DNA from: Aromatoleum bremense
GTDB lineage: Bacteria > Pseudomonadota > Gammaproteobacteria > Burkholderiales > Rhodocyclaceae
Direction of reading: 5' to 3'
NCBI RefSeq assembly: GCF_017894365.1
Contig: NZ_CP059467.1
Coordinates: 930,001-994,000 of the forward strand
DNA: 64,000 nt
Made by a program: the position numbers and the translations under genes. A model generated the notes under the pieces. The model was not told the DNA's origin. It did not search any database and saw nothing but the letters and a program-made list of their open reading frames with translations. Numbering within the stretch: position 1 is the first letter of the stretch; every line of letters begins with the position of its first letter. Shown one piece after another: positions 41,201-50,310 of this stretch.

Positions 41201-42131
41201 GGGCACTGGCAAGCTGCAGTTCGGGCAGGTCTGCAGCAAGGCGCGTCGCGACCTCATCGGCGGCGAAATTCGCCGTGAACGCCTCGGGCTGCCCGTGCGT
41301 GAGATCCAGCCACGCCCGCACGCCGCCGCTGCCGGCAAGTTCGATCGGGTAGTCGATCCACGCGCGCCATCCTCCGAAGTCGGCCTGCGCGAGGGCCAGA
41401 TAAAGCTCGCCGCTCCACGTCGCGGGCGCCGCGGGCTGTGCGCTCGCGACGTCCCCGCGCAGGTCGAGGGTCGACGCGAGCGCAGCAGGAGGCGCGGCCT
41501 GCAGGCCGAAGCGGTAACGCCCCCCGGCATGGGTGAGACGGAAATTCACGTGTTCGAGCCGCAGCTCCGGGGCTGCGCGCCGGGCATCGTGCCAGCTCAG
41601 CACCGCATCGCGGATCACGATCTCGCGCTGCCCGAACAACCAGTCCGACAGCCCGCCGGAAGGGCCACTCGAGTCGACGGGAATCCCGGCAACGAAGAGC
41701 TGCCCGCCGGCATCGCGCCGCAACGCCAGTTGCGGCGCATGCAGGACGAGCCTGTGGAAGTGCGGCTGCCCGCGCAGCAGCGACGACCACGCAAGCGTCG
41801 CATCGACGGTCTCGAGCCGCAGCGCAGGACGGCCTTCGCGATCGCGCAGTTCGACGCCCGACAGATGCAGGCGCGGACGCAGCCCTGACAGGTCTGCCGA
41901 CAGGGCGTCGATCGAAACCGGCAGGCCGACGGCGTCGCCGATCACCGCGGCGATGTGGCCGCGATACTGGTCGGCACGCGGCAGCAGCACGTCGCGCACG
42001 AACAGGAACGACAGCGCCGCGACGAAGAATGCGACCGCCAGCCCGATCGCCAAGGGACGCCACGGGGCGCGGCGGCGCGTTCCCGTGCTCGCGGCGTCGT
42101 TTGCGGCAGGAAGGACGGAAGGAGCGTTCAT
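38244..42131 (-). CDS. yhdP: YhdP family AsmA-like envelope lipid-transport protein
   Basis: 1295 residues. One N-terminal membrane anchor (about residues 25-50), then a very long periplasmic beta-groove domain, with C-terminal DUF3971/AsmA-like motifs (LSGKLGWSGAPTRIHYPSLS and IRGPAARILMSGSADVERET). AsmA-like proteins of this size bridge inner and outer membranes to move phospholipid. Length is typical. It sits between the divergent glnE and the nitrilase gene, a conserved betaproteobacterial neighbourhood. Confidence 0.9.
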   Translation of the reverse strand: MNAPSVLPAANDAASTGTRRRAPWRPLAIGLAVAFFVAALSFLFVRDVLLPRADQYRGHIAAVIGDAVGLPVSIDALSADLSGLRPRLHLSGVELRDREGRPALRLETVDATLAWSSLLRGQPHFHRLVLHAPQLALRRDAGGQLFVAGIPVDSSGPSGGLSDWLFGQREIVIRDAVLSWHDARRAAPELRLEHVNFRLTHAGGRYRFGLQAAPPAALASTLDLRGDVASAQPAAPATWSGELYLALAQADFGGWRAWIDYPIELAGSGGVRAWLDLTHGQPEAFTANFAADEVATRLAADLPELQLASARGWLSGRRSPGGLSVSARALEIVTGDGLDVEPVDLDFTLREPVDGKPDGGQFSANRLDFAVLARLAAHLPFDEAVRARLAAVDPQGRLEDLHVAWRGDVARPDTWSLKTRFHDIGLRPQGVLPGLAGLSGEIEGDEQRGRFRLAGQDMALDLPAVFPESRLAFSMLRADGGWTRKDGQLEIALDRASFDNPDAAGSASGWYRPAAEGRGEIDLAAHLTRAESKAVWRYLPKVVNDATRDWLRRGLSSGTVPEARLRLRGKLDDFPFRNGESGQFLVTTRVAGASLDYAEGWPAITDIHGEVRFEGPGMRIVAERARIFGATLGRVVADVPELDAPAGEVMTIDGRAGGPTAEFLRFVSASPVSGRIDGFTDGMRAEGRGTLDLKLVMPLRDIAGSSVKGEFRFADNRLWLVDALPPVTEAAGRVRFTEKDLAIPGAHGRLFGEPMQLVASAAKDGGVSFRATGAASIQALRQTQDWPVLAHLSGTLPWQASIELRAQQTRVVVQSDLSGVASSLPQPMNKSATARWPLRVALAFPGGAREDIRVSLEGRAELDLVRRRSEQGWEIERGGLALFAPLRQAERGVMVVANLDELDVDAWRAVFDGEEAAGEPPGAGTAGQMPPLAGIELQAKRATAFGQSLSGVRIAARTDAGGWKGRIASTEVEGEFDWRERGEGALEARLKRLVVGAADEGEGGGADPLKAYEPPRRLPGLNVVADRFVLRGIDLGRLELQARNRGAVWHLDALAIANADATLTGRGEWRPGARASTALDFRLEANDIGRFATRMGYEEAVRGGHAVLSGKLGWSGAPTRIHYPSLSGGMLVEAGNGQFRKLEPGMGRLLGVLSLQALPRRLTLDFRDVLSEGFAFDRISGSIDVSAGVMRTDDLLIRGPAARILMSGSADVERETQDLKVTVQPTLSESIAIGAAAGLINPVAGVVAYVAQKALSDPIEKLFAFNYAITGSWADPKVEKLAGRSAAANPQPDQE

Positions 42132-42270
42132 CTCGATAATGCTTGAGGCCGATGCTGCACGACTGAAAACGGACAGGCTTGGCTACAATCCGCTCCACGT
42201 CCTCCGCGCCGACGCCGCCACGCGGCGTCAGGAGCCCGCCATTCTAACAATGATCCGGAGCTCGCCTCCC

Positions 42271-44955
42271 ATGTCCGTCGACTCCTCGCCGCTACCCGAA
42301 GCGCTCCGCCACGCCGCGTCCATTTCCCGATTCATGCGCCGCATGCTCGACAGCCGGCCGTGGCTCGCCACGCAGCTCGCGGGTTCGCTCGCACAACCGC
42401 TCGACAGTGAGGCGATGTCGTCGTTCCTCGCGAGCCGCGGCCTCAACGAAGCGAGGCTGCGGGCGAGCCTGCGCCACTTGCGCAGCTGGGTCGTCTGCCA
42501 CGTGCTGACGCGCGACCTGAACGGCTTCGCGGACCTCGCCGAAGTCACCGAAACGATGACCGTCCTCGCCGAGGTGACGATCCGCGCCGCATACGACGTG
42601 CTGCGCGAAGGACTGGTTGCGCGCTACGGCGCGCCGCTGTCGCCGACCGGCTGGGAGCAGGAGCTGCTGGTCATCGGCATGGGCAAGCTGGGCGGGCGCG
42701 AACTCAACGTGTCGTCGGACATCGACCTGATCTTCGTCTACCCCGAGGACGGCGACACCGGCGGCAACAAGGTGATCAGCAACTTCGAATTCTTCGAACG
42801 GCTCGGCAAGCAGATGATTCAGGCGCTCGCCGACGTCACCGAGCATGGCCAGGTGTTCCGCGTCGACATGCGGCTGCGGCCGAACGGCGATTCGGGCCCT
42901 CTGGTGTGCTCCTTCGATGCGCTGGAAAACTATTTCATCACCCAGGGCCGCGAATGGGAGCGCTATGCGTGGATCAAGGCGCGTGTGCTGGCCGGCGAGC
43001 GCTATCACGAGTTGGAACAGATCGCGCGCCCGTTCGTATTCCGCAAGTACCTGGATTTCGGCTCGATCAACGCGATGCGCGCGCTGCACGCGCAGATCCG
43101 GCGCGAAGTCACGCGGCGCGACCGCGTGAACAACGTCAAGCTCGGGCCGGGCGGCATCCGCGAAATCGAATTCACCGCGCAGGTGTTCCAGCTGATTCGC
43201 GGCGGGCGCGAACCGGGGCTGCAGGTGCGCGCGACGCTCGACGTGCTCGCGCTGCTCGGCGAGCGCGGCATCCTCACGCCGCAGACGGTGCGCGAACTTG
43301 CCGAAGCCTACGACTTCCTGCGCCGCCTCGAGCACCGGCTGCAGTACCTCGACGACGCGCAGACACACGACCTGCCCGGCAACGACGAAGACCGCGAGTG
43401 CATCGCGCGGGCGATGAACTTTCCCGACTACGCGTCCTTCCTCACCGTGCTCGACCACCATCGCGCCGCGGTGAGCCGGCATTTCGATCACGTGTTCGGC
43501 GATCCGAGCGAGGAAGCCCACACGCTCGACAGCATGTGGGCCGCCGCGCGCGACGTCGAGCAGGCCGAGCCGATCCTCTCGCGCCTCGGCTACGGCGACC
43601 CGTCCGGCGCCGCACACCGGCTCGCGGCGCTGCACGGCAGCGCACGCTACCAGCAGCTGCCGAACCACATCCGCAGCCGCCTCGACGCGCTGATGCCGCG
43701 AGTCGTCGAAGTCGCCGCCGCCACCCCGGGCCCGGACGAAACCCTCGCGCGCTGCCTCGACCTGATCGAGGCGATCAGCCGCCGCGGCGCCTACCTCGCG
43801 CTGCTGCAGCAATATCCGCAGGCGCTGCGACGCGTCGCCGACCTCGTCGGCGCGTCGCGCTGGGCCGCGCAATATCTCACGCGCCACCCGATCCTGCTCG
43901 ACGAACTGCTCGACGACCGCAATCTCGAACCGGCACCCGACTGGGACGCGCTGCGCGCGCAGATGCGCGACACGCTGGACGCGCTCGAGCCGGACATGGA
44001 GCGCCAGATGGACGTCATGCGCGAGCAGCACCACGCGCAGGTCTTTCGCCTGCTGACGCAGGACATCGCCGGCCTGCTGACCGTCGAGAAACTCGCCGAC
44101 CACCTGTCGGCGCTCGCCGACCTGATGCTCGAACTCGCGCTGCCGCTGGTGTGGCGCAAGATCAAGATCCGCCACCGCGACGACCCGGCGTTCGCCGTCA
44201 TTGCCTACGGCAAGCTCGGCGGCAAGGAGCTCGGCTACGCATCGGACCTCGACATCGTGTTCCTCTTCGATGACCCGGCCCCCGAGGCGCTCGAGGTCTA
44301 CACCCGGCTCGCGCAGCGCATCAACACCTGGCTGTCGAGCCAGACCGCCGCCGGCATCCTGTTCGAGACCGACCTGCGGCTGCGCCCGAACGGCGATTCC
44401 GGCCTGCTCGTGACATCGATCGAGTCCTTCCGCAAGTACCAGCTCGAATCGGCGTGGGTGTGGGAACACCAGGCGCTGACGCGCGCCCGCTTCGCCGCCG
44501 GCGACGCGACGATCGGTGCGGCCTTCGAGCGCATCCGCTGCGAAGTGCTGCGCCTGCCGCGCGACCTGGCCACGCTGCGTGCCGAAGTGCTGGCAATGCG
44601 CCGCAGGATGAGCGACGCGCACGCCGGGAAAAGCGAGCGCTTCAACCTCAAGCACGACGCCGGCGGCCTCGTCGACGTCGAATTCCTGGTCCAGTACCTC
44701 GTGCTCGGCCACGCGCACCGCTACCCGGAGCTCACCGGCAACCTCGGCAACATCGCGCTGTTGCGCATCGCCGGCGAACTCGGCCTGATCCCGGCGAAAC
44801 TCGCGACGCGTTGCGGCGACAGCTACCGCCTGCTCCGTCGCCTGCAGCACCGCCAGCGCCTCAACGGCCTGCTGTCGCTGGTCGATCCGGACGAGGTCGC
44901 GGCCGCTCGCGAGCCGGTCCAGGCGCTCTGGGCAATCATGTTCGGCAGCGCCTGA
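42271..44955 (+). CDS. glnE: Glutamine synthetase adenylyltransferase/deadenylylase GlnE
   Basis: Modifies glutamine synthetase under P-II control. 894 residues from ATG 42271; an in-frame ATG at 42250 is possible. Two nucleotidyltransferase domains: GMGKLGGRELNVSSDIDLIF (near residue 140) for deadenylylation and YGKLGGKELGYASDLDIVFL (near 645) for adenylylation. Each is followed by GlnD-type helical regions (LRLRPNGDSG twice, GGIREIEFTAQ, GGLVDVEFLVQ). Somewhat shorter than the E. coli protein. Divergent from yhdP. Confidence 0.96.
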   Translation: MSVDSSPLPEALRHAASISRFMRRMLDSRPWLATQLAGSLAQPLDSEAMSSFLASRGLNEARLRASLRHLRSWVVCHVLTRDLNGFADLAEVTETMTVLAEVTIRAAYDVLREGLVARYGAPLSPTGWEQELLVIGMGKLGGRELNVSSDIDLIFVYPEDGDTGGNKVISNFEFFERLGKQMIQALADVTEHGQVFRVDMRLRPNGDSGPLVCSFDALENYFITQGREWERYAWIKARVLAGERYHELEQIARPFVFRKYLDFGSINAMRALHAQIRREVTRRDRVNNVKLGPGGIREIEFTAQVFQLIRGGREPGLQVRATLDVLALLGERGILTPQTVRELAEAYDFLRRLEHRLQYLDDAQTHDLPGNDEDRECIARAMNFPDYASFLTVLDHHRAAVSRHFDHVFGDPSEEAHTLDSMWAAARDVEQAEPILSRLGYGDPSGAAHRLAALHGSARYQQLPNHIRSRLDALMPRVVEVAAATPGPDETLARCLDLIEAISRRGAYLALLQQYPQALRRVADLVGASRWAAQYLTRHPILLDELLDDRNLEPAPDWDALRAQMRDTLDALEPDMERQMDVMREQHHAQVFRLLTQDIAGLLTVEKLADHLSALADLMLELALPLVWRKIKIRHRDDPAFAVIAYGKLGGKELGYASDLDIVFLFDDPAPEALEVYTRLAQRINTWLSSQTAAGILFETDLRLRPNGDSGLLVTSIESFRKYQLESAWVWEHQALTRARFAAGDATIGAAFERIRCEVLRLPRDLATLRAEVLAMRRRMSDAHAGKSERFNLKHDAGGLVDVEFLVQYLVLGHAHRYPELTGNLGNIALLRIAGELGLIPAKLATRCGDSYRLLRRLQHRQRLNGLLSLVDPDEVAAAREPVQALWAIMFGSA

Positions 44956-45073
44956 GCCGCGGCGCCCCCGAACTCCCCCGGTGCACGCATCGCATCGCAT
45001 CGCCATGCATCTGCCGGTAACGGCACGAGGATTACAATCGGCCACTTCTTCACCCGTGGCCCGCCACCTTCCA

Positions 45074-46582
45074 ATGAGCCAGGAAATCGAACTCAAACTC
45101 AGCCTGCCCACGAAAGCGGTGCCTGCGCTGCGCCGCCATCCGATCTTCAGCGGTGCCGCCCGACAGGGCAACGCGGTGACGCTCGACAACACTTACTTCG
45201 ACACCCCGGACCTCGCGCTGAAGCAGCGCAAAGTAGCGCTTCGCATTCGCCGCCAGGGGCGGGTACGGCTGCAGACGGTGAAATGCTCGGCCGTCTCCGC
45301 CGGCGGCCTGACCCAGCGCCCGGAATGGGAACATCCCTACAGCGGCGCCTTCGACTTCTCCACCGTCGATGCGCCCAAGGTGCTGAAGCTGCTGAAGCGG
45401 CACGAAGCGGCGCTGCAGCCGGTGTTCTCGACACGCTTTCGTCGCGAGACGCGCCTCTACGCAGCGGGCGAGGGCGTGCGCATCCTGATGATGATCGACA
45501 CCGGCGAAGTGATCGCCGGCGAACATCGCGAACCGATCTGCGAGCTCGAGCTGGAGCTCGTCGAAGGGCATCCGCTCGACCTGCTGCGCCTCGCGTGCGA
45601 ACTCGCCGCCGACCTCCCGCTGCTGCCGAACGACGTCAGCAAGGCCGAACGCGGCTACCGGCTGCATCTGGGCTACGCACCCGAACCGATGCGCGCCGAA
45701 GCGTCGACGATCGACGCGAAAGAGACTCCGGTCGAAGCGTTCCGGGCGCTCGCATTCTCGTGCCTGCGACAATGGCAGGCGAACGCAGGCGCGATGACGC
45801 ATGCCGGCAAGCCGGAGGAATTCACCCACCAGTTGCGCGTCGCGTTGCGACGCTTGCGCTCGCTGCTCGCGCTGTTCGCGCCCGCCCTGCCCGCGGATTT
45901 CGTCGCCGACTGGCGCGAACGACTGAAGCACAATGCCGATCGCTTCGGCGACACGCGGGACCTCGACGTGCTCTACGATGAAGTGCTCGCTCCTGTCGTC
46001 GCCGGCGCGACGGTCGAAGAATTGGCAGTCACGCGGCTGGCCGGACTCGCCCTTGCTGCACGCGATGAAGCGCGCGACGCGGCGATCCGCGGCCTCGACC
46101 TCGCTGCCCAAGGCCGCCTGCTGATCGAATTCACCACTGCACTCCATGCCTTGCCGACGAGTGACCTGATCGGCGCGGTCGATTTGCGCAGTTTCGCGCG
46201 CCTCCAGCTCACGCGCCTGCGCAAGAAAGTGCGGCGGCGCTTCGAGGCCGCGGCTGACTTCGTGCCAGCGCATCTGCACGCGTTGCGGATCGCACTCAAG
46301 CGCCTGCGCTACGGCGTCGAGTTCTTCGCTCCGCTGTTCCCCGCGAAGGCCGGCAAACGCCATCTTCAGCGCATCGTCCGGGCGCAGGATGCGCTAGGGT
46401 TCGTCAATGACGTCGACGTCGCGCGCGGACGTCTGCTCGGCTGGGCCGGCGAGGACGCCGAACTGCGCGCCGCCACGGCTTTCGTCTGCGGCTGGCACAG
46501 TCCGAGATCTGCGCGCCTGGCGCGGCGTGCGCTGCGCGAGCTCCGGCCGCTGCTGCGGGGCAAGACCCCGTGGTCCCGCTGA
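45074..46582 (+). CDS. CYTH-CHAD domain protein (inorganic triphosphatase/polyphosphate-binding)
   Basis: 502 residues from ATG 45074. The CYTH triphosphate tunnel domain (about residues 1-205) begins with the ExExK motif MSQEIELKL, then YFDTPDLAL and ICELELELVEG. The CHAD domain (about 220-500) is rich in conserved His/Arg helices (FTHQLRVALRRLRSLLALF, DTRDLDVLYDE, LRIALKRLRYGVEFFAPLF). E. coli YgiF has this fusion and hydrolyses tripolyphosphate; CHAD binds polyphosphate. SixA follows 98 bp downstream, a recurring association. Confidence 0.9.
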   Translation: MSQEIELKLSLPTKAVPALRRHPIFSGAARQGNAVTLDNTYFDTPDLALKQRKVALRIRRQGRVRLQTVKCSAVSAGGLTQRPEWEHPYSGAFDFSTVDAPKVLKLLKRHEAALQPVFSTRFRRETRLYAAGEGVRILMMIDTGEVIAGEHREPICELELELVEGHPLDLLRLACELAADLPLLPNDVSKAERGYRLHLGYAPEPMRAEASTIDAKETPVEAFRALAFSCLRQWQANAGAMTHAGKPEEFTHQLRVALRRLRSLLALFAPALPADFVADWRERLKHNADRFGDTRDLDVLYDEVLAPVVAGATVEELAVTRLAGLALAARDEARDAAIRGLDLAAQGRLLIEFTTALHALPTSDLIGAVDLRSFARLQLTRLRKKVRRRFEAAADFVPAHLHALRIALKRLRYGVEFFAPLFPAKAGKRHLQRIVRAQDALGFVNDVDVARGRLLGWAGEDAELRAATAFVCGWHSPRSARLARRALRELRPLLRGKTPWSR

Positions 46583-46680
46583 GCGCGCAAGGGCACTCGA
46601 ACCTGGCGCGAGGGTCGACTCGTCATCGCGGCGCAACCGGCCGCATTCAGGCTGTCGTCCTTTTGACCGGGGAGCAAGCG

Positions 46681-47133
46681 ATGGATTTGTTGTTGTGGCG
46701 TCACGCGGAGGCCGTCGAAGGCAGTCCGGACCAGGCTCGCGAACTTAGCGCACGCGGCCGCGAGCAGGCGCGACGGATGGCGCGCTGGCTCGACGAGCAC
46801 CGGCCGAAAGCGCTGCGGATACTCGTCAGCCCGACGATGCGCACGCGCCAGACCGCGCTGGCGTTCACGCGGGATTTCGAGATCGTGCCGTCGATCGGGC
46901 CCGAGGCCGGCGTTGCGGATCTCCTCGCCGCGGCCCGCTGGCCGGAGGCGCGCGGCGCGTGCCTCATCATTGGCCATCAGCCCACGCTCGGGCGGCTCGC
47001 GGCGCTGCTGTTGTGCGGTGCGGAAGCCGACTGGACGATCAAGAAAGGCGCGTTGTGGTGGTTCAACAATCGAGTGCGCGAAGGCGAACCGCAGACGGTG
47101 CTGCGTGCCGCGATCCCTGCCGATTTCACGTAA
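46681..47133 (+). CDS. sixA: Phosphohistidine phosphatase SixA
   Basis: 150 residues from ATG 46681 (GGGGAG upstream). Histidine phosphatase fold with catalytic LLLWRHAEA (R7, H8), VSPTMRTRQTA and the second His in IIGHQPTLG. In E. coli SixA dephosphorylates phospho-His on the nitrogen PTS protein NPr; it may have other targets. Lies after the CYTH-CHAD gene, suggesting a link to phosphate or polyphosphate metabolism. Confidence 0.9.
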   Translation: MDLLLWRHAEAVEGSPDQARELSARGREQARRMARWLDEHRPKALRILVSPTMRTRQTALAFTRDFEIVPSIGPEAGVADLLAAARWPEARGACLIIGHQPTLGRLAALLLCGAEADWTIKKGALWWFNNRVREGEPQTVLRAAIPADFT

Positions 47134-47281
47134 CTGAGGGGTGGCGGGCGCCAGGAAACGCCCGAAGTGCCCAACATGGGGCGAGCCGCATACGGGATGA
47201 CGGCGGAACATGGTTTTTTGCAGTGCACAATCCCTGGTTTCATGCCTAAACTGTCGGCTACATGAACCGAAACGGCCCGCC

Positions 47282-48211
47282 ATGAACACACTGATCGCCA
47301 ATGGCACTGTCCGCGTCATCGAAAACATCGAACGCGTCTACTACGACGGTTACTGGATCAAGGCCTACGATCCGCCCGCCGACTCGCTGCGGGCAAAGAA
47401 GCAGCTGATCGAAGCCTTGACGCGCCGGCTGTTCAATCACGTCGAACACGGCATCAACATCCCGGGACGCCGGCTGAACGAAGCGCGACAGGCCTTCGAG
47501 TCGGAGGCCGATCCTGCGCGCAAGCGGGTCAAGGGAGCGATGCTCGCGGGAGCGTTGTTCAACCGTGCGACCGACATCTTCACGAAACTCATGGAACTGC
47601 AGGAGCTGGGCATCGAGATTGACGAGGAAAACGCCTTGATGCGCGAGTGCGGCTTCTGTCTGCAGGAAGCGCTGACCTTCGGCAAAATGGTGCTACATCG
47701 CAGCGGCGAAGAGGGCATCGACGAGCTGTGGGGCGAGCCGTTCCGTGCATTCTCGATCCCGGTCGAAGCCTTCTACGACAGCCGCTACATCAAGATCGCC
47801 CAGACGCTGCGCGACATCGACCGCATTGCGCAGGTGATCGTCAGCACTTTCGGCGGAACGCGGCTGTTCGAAGGTGTCGAAGGCCTGGTGATCCGATTCA
47901 CCGAGGCCGCCAAGATCAAATGCGAAACGCTGCGCACCGACCCGGCGATCTTCGACGTGTGGGCGGATTTCGCAGTGGCCGGCGAGGAGCTCGCCGCGTT
48001 TGCACCGCGGCTCGTCGGCGCCACCTCGGCGGAGGACCTGCAGCTTGCGGCCGACGGGCTGCAGCTGATCGTCAAAGGCCGCGATCTCGTCGGCCACATC
48101 ACCCGGGCGCGGGTGCCGATGCCCAAGAGTACACGCGAATACATCGAGCGCTGCGAACATTACAGTGCGAGAATCCACAGCCATTTCCAGGGCTGCATGA
48201 ACCTGCCCTGA
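47282..48211 (+). CDS. Conserved-looking cytoplasmic protein of unknown function
   Basis: 309 residues from ATG 47282. No signal peptide or membrane segment. The sequence is mostly helical with charged stretches (DSLRAKKQLIEALTRRLFNH, DPARKRVKGAMLAGALFNRA, DEENALMRECGFCLQEALTF, YIERCEHYSARIHSHFQGC). The start MNTLIANGTVRVIENIERVY resembles no family I can name. Scattered Cys do not form a metal motif. Codon usage matches the neighbours. It lies between sixA and a 57-residue basic protein. Function not recognised. Confidence 0.7.
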   Translation: MNTLIANGTVRVIENIERVYYDGYWIKAYDPPADSLRAKKQLIEALTRRLFNHVEHGINIPGRRLNEARQAFESEADPARKRVKGAMLAGALFNRATDIFTKLMELQELGIEIDEENALMRECGFCLQEALTFGKMVLHRSGEEGIDELWGEPFRAFSIPVEAFYDSRYIKIAQTLRDIDRIAQVIVSTFGGTRLFEGVEGLVIRFTEAAKIKCETLRTDPAIFDVWADFAVAGEELAAFAPRLVGATSAEDLQLAADGLQLIVKGRDLVGHITRARVPMPKSTREYIERCEHYSARIHSHFQGCMNLP

Positions 48212-48259
48212 ACCCACACCGGCCCGCTCACGCGGCCGCTTCCTGCCAGGACAAAGTCG

Positions 48260-48433
48260 ATGAAACGCACCGATCTCGAGAAACTCAACGGACTGAAAAT
48301 CCAGGGCCGGATGAAGCGCGACGGCACGCCCGAGCGGTTCCGCCCGGGGGCCGAAAACGCGGCGAAGGCGCCGGTCAATCCGCTGATCGAAAAACTGCTC
48401 CGCAAGAGTCTCGGACCCAAGAGCGGGCGCTGA
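48260..48433 (+). CDS. Small basic hypothetical protein (57 residues)
   Basis: 58 codons from ATG 48260 to TGA 48433. The product starts MKRTDLEKLNGLKIQGRMKR and ends PLIEKLLRKSLGPKSGR: strongly basic, no membrane segment, no Cys. Codon use is GC-rich like real genes. It follows the 309-residue protein by 48 bp and converges on mnmA with a 38-bp gap. Small basic proteins of this kind can be nucleic-acid or ribosome-associated, but nothing in the sequence shows this. Confidence 0.6.
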   Translation: MKRTDLEKLNGLKIQGRMKRDGTPERFRPGAENAAKAPVNPLIEKLLRKSLGPKSGR

Positions 48434-48471
48434 GCGTCACGGCCGCGCCCGACCGGAGCGGCGCGGCGCGG

Positions 48472-49596
48472 TCAGGCGATCACGCCGCCGCCGAGGCACA
48501 CCTTCGATTCATACACGACGACGCTCTGCCCCGGTGTCAACGCCCATTGCGGTTCCGCGAACACGATCTCGGCGCGCCCGCCGGCGATCGCCTCGATCTC
48601 GCACGGCATGTCGGGCGTCCGGTAGCGCGGCTTGGCGGTGTATACCCAGTGCGTGTGCGGGTCGCGGCCGGCAATCCAGTGCAGGTCGGTCGCGGCCAGG
48701 CGAGTCTTCAGCAGGGCCGGATGCTCGTGCCCCTGGACCGCGTACAGCACATTGGCCTTCACGTCCTTGCCCGCGACATACCACGCATCGTGCTCGCCCG
48801 CGTCGTCCTGGCGGCCCTTGATGCCGCCGATGTGCAAGCCCTTGCGCTGGCCGATCGTGTGGTACATCAGGCCCTGGTGCTCGCCGATGACGCAACCGTC
48901 GTCGAGGTTGCGGATCTCGCCCGGGCGCATCGGCAGGTAGCGCATCAGGAATTCGCGGAACGGCCGCTCGCCGATGAAGCAGATGCCGGTCGAATCCTTC
49001 TTCCCGGCGACATGCAGGCCGGCCTCGGCCGCGATGCGGCGCACGTCGCGTTTGTAGAGGGCGCCGAGAGGGAACAGCGTCTTCGCGAGCTGCGCCTGGT
49101 TCAGCCGGTACAGGAAGTAGCTCTGGTCCTTCGTGCCGTCCTCGGCCTTCAGCAGCTGGTATTCGCTGCGCCCGTCATTGACCCATTCGCGCACCTGCGC
49201 ATAGTGTCCGGTGGCGATGCGGTCCGCGCCGAGCGCCATCGCGTGATCGAGAAAGCAGCGGAACTTGATCTCGGAATTGCACAGGATGTCCGGGTTCGGC
49301 GTGCGCCCGGCCTCGTATTCGCGCAGGAAATCGGCGAACACGCGGTCCTTGTACTCGGCCGAGAAATTGACGACCTCGAGGTCGATGCCGATGACGTCGC
49401 AGACCGACGCGACATCGACGAGATCCTGGCGCGTCGAGCAGTGCTCGTCGTCATCATCGTCCTCCCAGTTCTTCATGAACAGGCCGGTAACCTCGTAACC
49501 CTGCTGCTTGAGCAGCAGCGCGGTCACCGAGGAGTCGACGCCGCCGGACATGCCGACGACGACCTTCATTCCGTTGGGATCGGTATTACTGGACAT
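48472..49596 (-). CDS. mnmA: tRNA-specific 2-thiouridylase MnmA
   Basis: Thiolates U34 of Lys, Glu and Gln tRNAs. 374 residues from ATG 49596 (GGAGAAGGA ribosome site). The PP-loop SGGVDSS is at residues 17-23, and the catalytic cysteines are C106 ([11 protein letters not shown]) and C206 ([12 protein letters not shown]). GHYAQVRE and [10 protein letters not shown] are family-specific. It overlaps the stop of the upstream hypothetical gene by 11 bp. Confidence 0.97.
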   Translation of the reverse strand: MSSNTDPNGMKVVVGMSGGVDSSVTALLLKQQGYEVTGLFMKNWEDDDDDEHCSTRQDLVDVASVCDVIGIDLEVVNFSAEYKDRVFADFLREYEAGRTPNPDILCNSEIKFRCFLDHAMALGADRIATGHYAQVREWVNDGRSEYQLLKAEDGTKDQSYFLYRLNQAQLAKTLFPLGALYKRDVRRIAAEAGLHVAGKKDSTGICFIGERPFREFLMRYLPMRPGEIRNLDDGCVIGEHQGLMYHTIGQRKGLHIGGIKGRQDDAGEHDAWYVAGKDVKANVLYAVQGHEHPALLKTRLAATDLHWIAGRDPHTHWVYTAKPRYRTPDMPCEIEAIAGGRAEIVFAEPQWALTPGQSVVVYESKVCLGGGVIA

Positions 49597-50299
49597 TCGG
49601 TCCTTCTCCATTGAGCCATTCGGCCAGCGGCAGCACGACTGCCGGCTCGCCATGATTTCCGAACCAGCTATCGACGACGAAACGTCCACCCGGGGCAGCG
49701 ATGCCTGCAGCACCGGGAGGGGACGCATCGGGGTCGCGCGGTCGCGAGATGTCGTCGATGACATTCTGGCAGTCGCACAGCGCCAGCAACAGCGGCACGT
49801 GATCCGGAACGCCTCCCGCCGCAACAACAGGGGCGGCCGGTGCCGCGGGCCGGGGTGGCGGCCCGACCTCCTCGATCAGCGCCGAAAAATGCTGGAAGAT
49901 CACGCGCGAGCGGCGCGCCGGCTCCAGCACGCGGTGAAAGCGCAGCCAGCCGCGGCTTGCCATCAGCCCCAGCAGGCGCGTGGTCGTTGTCGCGTGGTCG
50001 ATGCAGTCCATCCGCCCGTCGATGCCATTATCGAGGAAATTGCCGGCACGATCGGCGCCGATCGGCGATTGTTCACCGGCGATCCGGTGCAATGCGGCGA
50101 CCGCGAGCGATATCGCCGCCCGCTCCCGCTCTGCATCGCCCGCCTCCGAAAACAGGCGCCCGACCTCGTCGAGCCGCTCGTTGGCGAAGCGGACTTCCGC
50201 ACTCGCTGCGCAGCCGTAATTGAAGCAGACGTCGACGGAGGCCGCCGCCTGCACGGCACCGCAGGCGGACATCGCGAACACGAACGACCAACGATGCAT
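49586..50299 (-). CDS. Exported hypothetical protein
   Basis: 237 residues from ATG 50299. Signal peptide [20 protein letters not shown]. The mature part has paired Cys ([17 protein letters not shown]), [20 protein letters not shown] and [20 protein letters not shown], plus a Pro/Ala-rich stretch ([17 protein letters not shown]). Overall it looks like a small periplasmic or outer-membrane protein with a possible Cys/His/Asp active site (DCIDHATT resembles a papain-like motif), but I cannot assign a family. Lies between nudJ and mnmA on the same strand with short gaps. Confidence 0.7.
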   Translation of the reverse strand: MHRWSFVFAMSACGAVQAAASVDVCFNYGCAASAEVRFANERLDEVGRLFSEAGDAERERAAISLAVAALHRIAGEQSPIGADRAGNFLDNGIDGRMDCIDHATTTTRLLGLMASRGWLRFHRVLEPARRSRVIFQHFSALIEEVGPPPRPAAPAAPVVAAGGVPDHVPLLLALCDCQNVIDDISRPRDPDASPPGAAGIAAPGGRFVVDSWFGNHGEPAVVLPLAEWLNGEGPNVQ

Positions 50300-50310
50300 C
50301 GGTTCCGCAG

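Noticed and set aside
38766..41888. Very long open frame on the plus strand (over 1000 codons)
   Set aside because: Exactly antisense to yhdP; the product is Arg/Ala/Gln-rich without domains, as expected from a GC-rich gene read backwards.
42292..45192. Long minus-strand open frame (over 900 codons)
   Set aside because: Antisense shadow of glnE, which has both nucleotidyltransferase motifs on the plus strand.
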